Source: Psococerastis gibbosa
Taxonomy: Eukaryota > Arthropoda > Insecta > Psocodea > Psocidae
Assembly (NCBI GenBank): GCA_963971405.1
Contig: OZ020485.1
Coordinates: forward strand, 15,128,001-15,192,000
Reading direction: 5' to 3'
Length of the DNA stretch: 64,000 nucleotides
Shown here: piece after piece, positions 12,301 through 24,300 of the stretch
Numbering within the stretch: position 1 is the stretch's first letter
Layout of the letters: every line of letters begins with the position of its first letter
Notes under the pieces: model-generated
What the model was told of the DNA's origin: nothing
Databases searched by the model: none
What the model saw: only the letters and a program-made list of their open reading frames with translations
Program-made: the position numbers and the translations under genes

Positions 12301-15300
12301 TCCCATCTCTCTGTAATATAGAAATCTAGGCTTTGACAATTTCGCTCCGCTTGTACCCGGTTATTGAGTGCACTGATTATAGCGAGAGGGTGAGTATTGC
12401 TCACTGTAGCTGCTCATAATGTTTCTAGTTCAACTATAAGCACTGTGTTTCTAGTAGCTATGGGCAAGCTCACAATTCTTTTTAGAGTTCTAGGTATTTT
12501 AATTCTTTGCTTACTCTGCCCATTACCCCCTGGTCACTGTCATGACTTCCAGATAAAAATGACCGACTGTGGAGTAACTGAGCTGGACCCTTTCAATTTG
12601 CTGACTCGCACAGGCGCAGTGCGTAGACCGAGAAAGGTATTCCGGCGCTGCTTAGCATGCTCTCTCTTTAACGGCCATTTTATAGCAAGCTGCAGCGAGT
12701 CAAACATAGGATAAGCTTGTCATTCCGTGTTTACATTGGGCAAAGTGTGTCCTTCTTATAAACCTTTTGAAACTCATCTTAAGAAGAGAAGATTACGTTC
12801 TATGTAAATTAGCAAACTGCAAGCTGTTATGTTTATTTTATGCTTGACCCGCCCCCGCAACCGGATGCTATAAAAGGGCCCGACCAGATCTGACATGACC
12901 ACTACAAGTTGATTTTTTGTGACACGCAAATTTGCATGTTTGAGCACTTTTTCGTCGTTAAAGATTGGGCTATGATTTTTTGTGTGCAAAGAAATCTAAA
13001 ACACACCTTGTTTTCCAGGCCGATAAAAACAAAATCAATACAATGTAATAAGGTTCTGGAAAGTTCGTGAAAATACTAAAATCAATCAACATGTATGGAT
13101 CCTAAATTGTAATGAATCTCACCTCAAATGTAAATTACATGACAACGTGTAAGATTTATTTTAATTTAGGCAATAGGAAAGTGTTTATACTAGTACTAGT
13201 GTTCCTGAACCTTAGTGCATTGTATTGATCCTGTTTTTGTCGGACTAGGTAACAAGGTGATCACAGGATAATTTCTTTCGACGCCCTATGCTTTACGATT
13301 TTTTCGCACAAAAAAGGCATATATAGGCGCATGACAAGATGTTTTAATTCTAAGATTCTTGTCCTTGTTGCCATATTTAAGAGTTTAGGTTGCATGGATG
13401 GTTCCTTTCTGAAGCTAGACACACAAGTCGTGGGCTAAGTGACCTAGAGTTCTATATGAGAGAAATGGGACATTCGAGCGCGCCAAAAACATGTTTTGAA
13501 ATGAAAGCTAGAGGGATGGTTTGAAGTAAAAATCTGTATAGCCCAGCGATTGAACAGAATATTGTGTAGATAGATTGTTTCGTAAATTCTTGCTAGCACA
13601 ATATTTTAGCTCTACTGCTAGACTAATAGCCCAGGGTAGATAATTTTTTTTAAGACATTAAATTATAGTAGAATGAAACCCATTGGAAATGGAAGATAAT
13701 ATGACAGACATTGAGGGAAAAATAAATTACGGGCGATCTGAGTTCGGGAGGCTGGTAGAGGTGGTTTTTAAGGGTGAAATACGGTACATCTTCATTTCCG
13801 ACAAAACTACAAGTCCTATGGGAAAACGTCAAATATCAAAAAGGTAGGTAATAAGAATATGTACAACTTTAGTGATTACACTTTTTTCACATAACCTCAA
13901 ATTTTACGAGAAAAATGCCAAAAACAAGGTTTTGGTTTTTTATTTTTAACTTTCACAAAAAAAAAACTTTTACGGGAAAATTGGGGAGAACTTGCTTTTT
14001 TATATTTTTAATGCACTAATTTTTTTGATTTAAAATATTAATTTTTTCCAACTAATTTTGACTATATATGGAAAAATTACCCTAATTTTCAATCGAAAAA
14101 TCTCACGTAAATGTCAATTTTTTTTTTAAAATTAGGTAGGCTTTTTGTCCGTTGAAATCTCTATTTTCTGACGGCATAAAAAACCAAATCGAAAAATGAT
14201 GTTTCTAATATTTAAAACATAGTCCGGTCAATTTAGTTTATATAAGCCCTATATTTATATCTGTGTCAATCAGCTCTAATATAAAAATAGCAATATTTTC
14301 CTTCTTAAATAGTATGTTTAACGTTATATAACAAAAAAATATATAAAATCGAATCATATTTTAGTACAATCTTAGATGCGAGTTATTGTAATTTTGGATG
14401 ACTAAATTTACCGGACTATATTTTAAATATTAACGACTTCATTTTTCGATTTGGGTTTTTGCATTTTTCACGAATATTTTGCACAGTGGAGTATATTGTC
14501 TTTTATACCGTCGGAAAATAGAGATTTCAACGGACAAAAAGCCTACATAACTTTTTAAAAAAATTGACATTTTGACGTGTGATTTTTCGATTGAAAATTA
14601 GGGTAATTTTTCCATGTATAGTCAAAATTAGTTGGAAAAAATTAATATTTTAAATTAAAAAAATTACAGTGCATTAAAGATATAAAAAAGTAAGTTCTCC
14701 CCAATTTTCACGTAAAAGGTTTTTTTTTGTTGTGAAAGTTAAAAATAAAAAACAAAAACCTTGGTTTTTGGCATTTTTCTCGTAAAATTTGAGGTTATGT
14801 GAAAAAAGTGTTATCATCAAAGTTGTACATCTTCTTATTATCTACCTTTTTGCTATTTGACGTTTTCCCATAGGACTTGTAGTTATCGTATGTCGGAAAT
14901 GAAGATGTACCGTATTTCACCCTTAAAAACCACCGCTACCAGCCTCCCGAACTCAGATCGCCCGTAATTTATTTTTCCCTTAATGTCTGTCATATTATCG
15001 ACCATTCTACTATAATTTAATGTTTTTTTTCACCATTTTTCAGGGGATCTACCCTGGGCTATAAAGAATTTTTCACTTCAAATTTTCCCTTTCGATTTTC
15101 TATGCCTTGCCAAATTTGGCTGTTGTTTTTGTTGTTCATCTCAATGTTAGTTGTTGGATGTTTTTTTCTTTTTCGTTTAATTAAATTTGTCATCTTGCGG
15201 CTTAACTTACCGCTTTGAAAAACGTCGATACTTCCTTAAAGACGAATATAAAACAACGCCAGGCGTTTAAGACGGTTTGAATTTGAATTTTGGCAGAATT

Positions 15301-18300
15301 TTTGGATGGACCATGAATGAAATTCAAGTCTCCAATTCGGGTAAAAATTGGGAAGAAAAGGCAATAACAGTTAGATTGTGCAAAACTCAATTTTTATGCT
15401 GGAGCTGCAACTAAGATGAAAACGACCTTGTGGGTAATCATAAGCACCAAAGTTACCACAACTTAAATGCCTAGTGTGGTCAATTCTAGAATCGTAAATT
15501 TGTGGTCACCTAAACTACTGAAAAACATGTGATATGACCTTACTATTCAACTGCGGAACGTACTAGGTCTGCTGTTCTGTCAAACTTACCCTGGACACTG
15601 CAGAACCAATCGTGATCCAATGTCAGCGTCCAATATTTGGCTTTCCTCTGTTGGCATCCTGCTGTTTAAGTTGTCTAAAGTGTCTGCTAGTTCTTCGATA
15701 TTTATCTGCTTGGGATCAATTGTTAATTTTTCTTCGTTAGTTTGGCAATCCTCCTGGAACAATTCAATAAATTTTAATTGGTGATTTTACCGAGTTTACC
15801 TAGTTATTTTATTACAGATTCTTTCGATTCGTTTCGGTTTAGTACCCGAACCGGCTTCTTTAATTACGAGCTGTCAACCCAAGGTGGTCAGTCTTCCTTA
15901 ACCTTCCAGCGGTTTCGTGGATATACCTGAAACCGCCTCCCCGTTCTAATAGCTTTGCTTAGTATATATTCCGTTCAGCGGGACGTCTTGGGGTGGTATT
16001 ATTATGACGTTGTATTTCCTGAACTGTATCCTCTTTATTCATAATTTCGCTCATTTCAGCGTTAAGTTCATCTGAGCCTCGTAGAAAATAAAATAAAAAT
16101 AAACTTAAGTGTCATACCTTGCAATATTTTACTGCAACATAATGAGTTTCATTTGATAAATTTATCAGTAATTCTTTTGGCAAAAATTGCGAACTGCAAG
16201 ATAGTCCGTTGATAAATTTATCGAAGAAATCTTGCAGTGGCAAAATTTTTTCGTTGAGATTGGTATCACTATAATTTATAGTGCAGATTCCAAACTGAAA
16301 TTGTTTCCCGATTTGGCCACCGCAGGCGCTACAGTTGGTCCAGTTCCCCCACATTATGGAAGTGGTTGCGTTGATTGCAGTGTCCACATTTGACGTGGCT
16401 AGCTGCGGATATGAATAAAAGAGGAAAATTAATTAATTTTATTATCCCTCGACTTAAAAGGAGCTTTAACAAATTTAAGAGAAAATTAAAAATTAAAATT
16501 TTAATGTTTTATTAATTTGGTACACAAGTTATCTAAAATTTAATGCGCCTCAGTTGTAGATAACTAGGCTACTTTATGCAGAGACATAAGAATTTTTACT
16601 TTCAACTGTAGCGCCTTGCATTTTTGATAAATTTCATAACAAATTGTAATAAAAAGTAAAATGCTTATTGATATGTCCTTTTACAGATGTATTAATAAAT
16701 TTTGTAAGTGACTGACATTTAGCTACTTTATATAAGTGAAACACTTAATTAATTACGAATTTCATGGTTTAAGAAAAGAAAAACAAACCTGTGTCATAGT
16801 TACATTCTCAGGTATTTCTACAAGATAGGCATTCAAGCTGTTATTTCCTCGAAAGCACTGGTAAAGCCCTGAAAATTCCGTTCTTGCGTTCCTCAATTGT
16901 AATACTTTATTATGGGTAATTGAAAGTTCGGCGGATAAATCCAGTAATGTCGGGGTTGTATTTGTGATATTTTGTAGTTTTTGCTGTTTCCATATGATGT
17001 CGTCCAGTGTAGTGAAAGGCCTGTGACATTCTACACAAGAAAGGCTGCAACGAAAATTTTAAACTTATTTTTAATCTATATATGGATACCTTTTAAATTT
17101 GACTTTGCGCAAGAGTGGAAAATGAAGGGCTTCATTTGCCCTTAAGAGAAACCTTCTGAGTGGACGACATAAAATTTCACAACTTTGTAGGAGAGGTTCC
17201 TCTACTATTGAAACAGTAGTCCACGTCCGTCTCTAAAGCCACATTTTTAGGAAACTTATCATAACCTTAGCAAAAGCCGTTGCGGTAGTATCCATAAGAA
17301 AATTTTAGTATTTATAAAAAACTTGGTTGGAAAACAGGTAAACAATCCGGGGCTGGGTTATGGTTTGCTCTGTTATGTTTTCTATAAATCAGGTTTAACA
17401 GTCACAGTTCTGGAACTTGAATTTGGAAAAACAAGGGGAAAGTGTGGAATGCCGTTCAATGCCCCTTTCCCCCTCCTATACCCCTTCCCTTTTTTTACCT
17501 TCTTTCCCCCTTTTTATATTCCATAATACATGATAATTTAAGTTAAATATATTACTATGTATACAGTTATCAAGTTATGGTTAACATGAAAAAAGACTAT
17601 AGTCTTATTGTTCGGCATTTGTTTTTGCAATAAATTGGTTCACTCATTCAATGCTAGCTGTACGATCGCGGTATTTCCATTGAAATTAGATTTTGCTCAG
17701 AACACTGATAGTGAGGTTGGCTGATTGTCTCTCTATACTTGTTATCACTTACTCTGCCCATTGTCCGGGAAATACATAAACAACTTCAATTTTCCTTTGT
17801 TTTGTGTTGCCTCTTTGCGCATAATCATTTTGTAAACAATGGTAATAATCGTCCCATTCCGATTTGATGGCAGCTAGCTTCTTCTTATTCCTCCCGGGAT
17901 AACCTAAGTCAGCGATGGCTACTGAAAAGGCAAGATATCCAAAAAATAGGTAGATTAACATTATCTCGGAAATAATTGAAGTTCAGCCATGATTGTTTAT
18001 TTAATCGCACAGTTTTAGCATGGGTCCTGATCATACACTTTAATATTTATTCGATACAATATTTATTCGATCGAAGGAATATTTGGAATGTTTAAATGCT
18101 GAAGTATATGATTTGAATTTACATTTAGGTATTTCTTTCCAATTTTTCTTAGGCCCATATTTATGGGATGGAATATTGGAAATATTCGAGTGTATAATAG
18201 TTGTAGTAATAACTAGTTATAAAGATTTGGTCTACTCAATTGGTAGAGGACCATTGCATACGCCCTAACGTGTGTTTTATTTGTTATAATTTTTCCATGA

Positions 18301-21300
18301 ATTCAAAAGTTCAATAAATTTCTGTTGCCTTTCAGTTTCACGGAAAAACCTCTACACAAAAACCAAAAAATTCGTCGGAGTACTGTGCATGAAATAGCCC
18401 TCTACCAATTGAGTGGACCAAATCTTTATAACTTAAAAAATATGAACCAACCTATTTAAGATGATCCAGTGGTGGCCAATGTGTACGGCCAGCTTCCTCT
18501 TAACGCGATTTCTAACCAACCTAGCATGCGATTGCGCTGATGGGTCTCCGTGACTCTGCGTGGTACATATCTGTTTATCGAAAATGGGCGTTTCCTACAG
18601 TTCAACGTTGCACAGGTCTTATTAAGGCTACACAACTCTCAGTGAGGTTTAGCCTCATCCTATGGCAAGCCGCCACCGTTGGCTATCTTAGTTCGACCTC
18701 TCCCTCGCCTCTCCATCGGCCCTGAAATCTGCTCTGTCGCCTTCTGCCTACCATTTTCTCGTTATATAAACATAGCGACACAAGTATTCATCAACTTAAT
18801 TTAACCCAACTTTACTCATTGTAGTGACTCCTTAACAAGCCATCCATCCATCTCTGTCTCGCGCCCTCTCAGCCAACATTCCTTGGGTGGCCTTAAATGA
18901 ACTTTACATGTATTATTTCTTGCAGGAACAAGCGGCCGCAGCTCCCCATTCCACACCGGAGCTGGAGATGCTTGCTGCCGAAATCCGGGAGCTGAGCATG
19001 ACGCGGTCGGCGCTGGAGGGTGACATCTCGCAGAAGGAGGCGGAGCTCCGGGTGAAGGACGTCGAGGTGCGCAGTCTACAGAGTGAGCTTGACACGCTGG
19101 CGGCCACGCTCACCAAGCTGGAGAGTCAGAAGGTAGAGGCGCAGAAACGGATCAACGATCTACACACTCAGGTGTGTATCAATGGTCAAGTGGTAATGAC
19201 TGTGGCGCTGCTAGTCTGTTAGTGTGCAAAAGTTGTGGGTTCGAGTCCCAGTTGCGGGTGAAGAAGGTAGAGGAGCTCGCTAGCGGCCTCGCGCACCAAG
19301 CTCGAAAGTCAGAAGGTCCAGGCGCAGTAACACTCAGTTGTATATCAATGGTCAAGTGGTAACGACTCTGGCGCTGTTAGTCTGTTAGTGTGCATAAGTT
19401 GTGGGTTGGATTCCCAGCTGTGGGTGAAGGTGGGAGCTCCACACCCGCACCAAGCTCGAGAGCCTGAAGGTTCAGGCGCAGAAACAGATTAACGAGCTGC
19501 ATTCTGAGGTGTGTGCATTAATGGTCCAGTGGTGACGGCTCTGGCTGTTAGTTGAGGAAGTCGTAGGTTCGGGTCCGCGGCTGGCCCGAGGTGATAGGGA
19601 AAAAGAAGAAATGATGCGCAGTCTTCAAAGCAAGCTCGACGCGCTCGAGAGCCAGAAGGTCGAGCCACAGAAATGGACTTGCATTCTGAGGTGTGTAGCG
19701 TGGCCTCGTGGTAGTGAATCAGGCTATAGGAGGCAAAAGTTGTGGGGTTCAAGTCCCAGAATGGCCGGTTTTTTGTTTTTACGTAAAACTTTCCTCTGAC
19801 TTTTCCGCCTTCCGTGAAATGATCCGATCTATTAGTAATAATTTAAAGTAAGCAGTCTTATGGTCTTATTTTGCTTCGGGTGCTGGTTTTTGCGAAGGAA
19901 GTAAATTGTAGCCTTTTATGCATCACTGTGTATCATGGTCGTAACATCAACATGAGCTGGCATTGCTCTTTGTGCTTGCATGCTTGTAATTCATTTATTT
20001 AGGCCTAATTTCATCAGCACTGAAATTGCGGTTAAGCAGCCAATGGCTGGTTATTTAAGGAAATTTTTGAAAAGGCTGACAATTCCAAGTATCCTAGATC
20101 TTGTTTCAAAATTATCAAAAAGGATAATCCAAGTACACTGCGGTTAAATAGACCCGGATATTGTCATCCGCCATTTTGATTCCTATATGGTAAGTATTGC
20201 AAGTTAGTAAACTATTAAAAAGAACGAAGATACTTGTTAGTATTTCTAACTAAGCACATCCCTAACTGGTAGAACTTTTTTTATTATGAAAAACGCTTTA
20301 AAATTGATAAATGTCCAAATAAAAAATTTAAACACACAATGCTTTCCCTGTTTACCACGCTTCAAAATGGATTCAAAATGCCGGATGACAAACCTGTCTA
20401 ATTTAGAGCCCTAATTTTTCTTACTCTAGTAATATATATTTGAGGACAGGTAGAGTATATGGCGCAAATAATAATAACAAAAAGAATTACACTCATGTAA
20501 TACAAAATTACAAAATTCCGCCTTAACTTCTTAACGTGCTTACATAGCTATGCCTGGTTTATAATCTTCCCTTCCACAATCTAGCCAGAATACAGCCATA
20601 AGCGAAATCACGAGTACCATTGCGAGATAATGTTATTTTTCATTTTCGGTACTTCATGAATACACTGTGTTATGAAAGTTTATAAGCTGGGATTAGTTAT
20701 TGTTAGAAAGAGTTAGAGTTTGTAATCGGCAATACTAGTTATGCAATTAATTTTTTAGTTGTTTAATTTGTTCTGTTTTTATTTTTTTGGCATGTATTTT
20801 GTTGGTGTAGAAAGCTACAATCGAACTAGAGCTCAGCGAAGTAATTGTCCAGGTGGAGACTGAGCTGGCCGTGGTGAGTTACCCTGCTTGTTGTTGTTTT
20901 GGGAATTTTTTAATAGTTTGATGACTACCTAATGACCGCGCTACCTTTTTTTGTTTACAAAATCAAATCTCAGAGAAAATACTGATGGTAAAGCAATAAA
21001 AAAAGTACCGGTACAAGGGAGCCTGTAGATGCTACGTATGGTTTACCATATATCAATTAGTATAGGTATCGAGATAGATAATATGAGTAGTTCCATAGTA
21101 AAGAACCGGTTCGAGTGAACCAGTACGTATACTTTCCTATTTAGACATTAATATAGGTATCGAAAAAAAATAATATAACTAGTTCCATTGTAAATAATTG
21201 TCCTAGGGTTAAATTTCGATGTGAGCGGTTAATAAGTTATTTTTGTATGAGAATTAATTTGTCAATTTCAAATTTTCCCTTGGCCATCTATTAAGGTATC

Positions 21301-24300
21301 ACGATGTTTACTTTACCGATTATAAAATTCTAAATGTTTAGCACGCTGAATCACACAGTGAATCACCCTAATTTTTCGCTCTGCTTTTTATGTTGATAAA
21401 AAAAGGGGAATTAATGTCAAACGCTTATGTTTGTGTGTGAGTCTGTTTACTGTAATGCTGATTGATCATGTTTGCAAAATCTCTTACGTTGTTCCTTTTA
21501 TTATTAGAACCCATTCACATGGATTAATACCCCACGTTATTATTATTATTATCATGCAATGTCTCCCAAGTGATAGTGATGCCAACAACTTTTTATAAAA
21601 ATGGTTAATCGCATACAAACAATTTAATGAGTGTATCCAATTGACCTCTTCAGTTGCCCCGCTAAGTAACCTAATAAGTACTTGTGTCGAGTCACATGTC
21701 TCCAATCGCATAGTGTGAAGGGACTCGCACATCTACCAGCACGCTACCATCTTGCCAACGTCTATTCTAGTACGTTTTTTCGGCCACCACATTCCTACAG
21801 TAAATTCTCTCTCCCCCCTTTTTTTGTATCTGAACCCTCCATTTAGTTCTTGCAGTATCCTTTGGATTCGACTTTCCATAGGTATACCTGCATTTGGTGG
21901 GATTGACACTATAAAGTTGTGTTTCTAATGCTTGTGCCCTGCAATAGCCTCTTTTGCTTGTTGTGCTGGTTACGTCGTGGACTCCTAATGTAATATTAAT
22001 TTTCCCGAAAATAACTTATGTAAATTTCAGGTAGAGAAACTTCGCGTTCAAGCGGATGAACAGGAAGCCTCATTACTTAGCCAAGAGAGCGAGCTGAATA
22101 GTAAAAAGCAGGAATTGGAGAATTTAAAACAGGAAGAACTCAGATTAGAAAAGTTGCAGCTGGAAAATAGAAAGATATTGGATAATTTGGCACAAAAATT
22201 GCAAGAGTCTCAACTACAGATTAGCCAGGTAATCGCAGTTGGCAAACAAGATGTCAAGGCCCCTAGCAATGCACTCTAATAAAGAAAAACGCTAGTACTT
22301 TAATAGGCTACCTAAATTATGTATAAAAAAAATAAGGACTTATTTTGTTCTATTACTAAGCCAACCTAGCGGAGTTAGGGCTATTAAGCCCTCTCTTACA
22401 CTCAGCTAGGATGGCCCGGGACCGCCTGCTTTACATGCCCTCCGAAGCATGGCCAGAAAATGTAGGAAGTGTAGAACTCTAACCATTATTTAGAAGTTAG
22501 ATTCGTATTGAGACATCATGAGGCAATATCGGCCTTCAACGTCGGCAACCAAAAATGCAATCATCTTAGTTCTAACATACAGTTTAAGTACATTTATTCG
22601 CAACAAATGCTCAGTGAATTATAATCAAACTATGCTGAGTTGAGTCATACGTCAAAGCAGAAAAATCACGGTAAGCTGACTTAGGCGTACTGTGCAAGTG
22701 TTACGAGAAAAACAGTAATATTACAATGTGAGCTTTCATATATATATATATCAGTTCAACGATGACTTGATCGCGTAACAGTTGCATAGTATGTCTCAGT
22801 CAACTTACCGTCATTTTTCTCCTCAACTCAGCGTAGTTTTACTATAGATCTATTATCGTACATGTCGCATGTTGTTAAGCATTAGTGTTTTGTAATTTAA
22901 AGTATATGGATCACCCGAAAATCAGCCAGTTTTTTTTCTTCTATGTAAGCTACAATGATTTGGTCTATCCAAGCTGTAGAAGCCTTCTTCATACACAAAT
23001 ATCATAGGCAATTTTCGCGTGAAATTTTAGTTGTGCTTTAAGCTAAAGCCACAAAAATAATGTGTATGTAGAGACATTTTCCATACACCAGATCTTTATA
23101 ACTTTCGTAGTAAGTTAAATAATAATATTTCAACCGATTAATCCTGGGGTGGTCAATATCAACGTTTCACATCCTCTTAGGAATATTCGTCACAATACGT
23201 CACGGCTTTTCAGTACTGGTCAGACTGGAGCTTCACATTACAATTGTTCTTAGGTAAAAGCAAAAGTAACGGAATTGGAGGAAGCAGAGCGACAATTTAA
23301 CGACGCGGTGGCAGCGTGCGAAGCTGCGGTGGCGTCAGGGGACGCCTCCCAGGTCGCTGCCACCATATTGAGCTTAGGACCTGACCACAGAGAGGAGGAG
23401 ATCAGCAGGTTAACTGCTAGCCCGGATAAGGAAACCCCGGCCCCGTCTACTGCCACGTTCAACGGAGACGGCGGGTTTGACGCTGATTTCTCTAATGGTA
23501 CATATATTTTGGTTCATCATAGTTAGCTTAGGGTCTGACGACAGACCGCTTAGGGGCGTACCACCATTGCGTGTCAAATCTGTAGGCGGAGTCCTTAGAA
23601 ATATTTTAACTGGAACGGCAGGAGCTATAAAATCCCTTATAAGCCAACTATCAGAGATAATTACCAATGTAAAAAGTATCGAAGTCTTACACATTTCTCG
23701 CCGCCCTCAGTTCATTCGGAAGTTTTCTCTCTGAAAGAGCGGCTTGTGTGTGCTATTCTAACTCATGTAAGTCAGTCCTGATTCCTAACCACAGAGAGGA
23801 GCAAACTACAGCGGGAATAGTCTGGAAAAGAAAACTATTTACTCTAATTTTTTAAAATTGGTTTATTAAGTTAATTAAAATAAAAAGGCCAGCAGAAGGC
23901 AAGAAGAGATGAGATTGGAAATGAAGTGATGAGAAGAGAGTTCGGGGTTGAGAGACAGCTAGAACGAGACTGCAATAGTTCGGTAAGAAGGCAAGAAGAG
24001 ATGAGATTGGAAATGAAGTGATGAGAAGAGAGTTCGGGGTTGAGAGACAGCTAGAACGAGACTGCATATAGTTCGGAAAGAAGGCAAGAAGAGATGAGAT
24101 TGGAAATGAAGTGATGAGAAGAGAGTTCGGGGTTGAGAGACAGCTAGAACGAGACTGCAATAGTTCGGGCAATTATTATTTGAAGGACATTTATGGACGT
24201 AGGCCAACTTATAGTGTGGCCCATTGAACCTTGCCTGCCAACGACCCCATCGGTTTTACGGACATTATCGGTCTTCTTTTCGTGTGAATTGGCAAGCTGC

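Noticed and set aside
12870..12878. TATAAAAGG on the plus strand as a promoter
   Set aside because: No initiator at the right distance and no exon or ORF downstream before the palindrome.
19174..19260. A functional tRNA gene
   Set aside because: A- and B-box-like motifs exist, but no complete cloverleaf or acceptor stem can be formed. It is better explained as tRNA-derived repeat DNA.
23898..24168. CRISPR-like regular repeat
   Set aside because: The units are contiguous without spacers and the genome is eukaryotic; a minisatellite.
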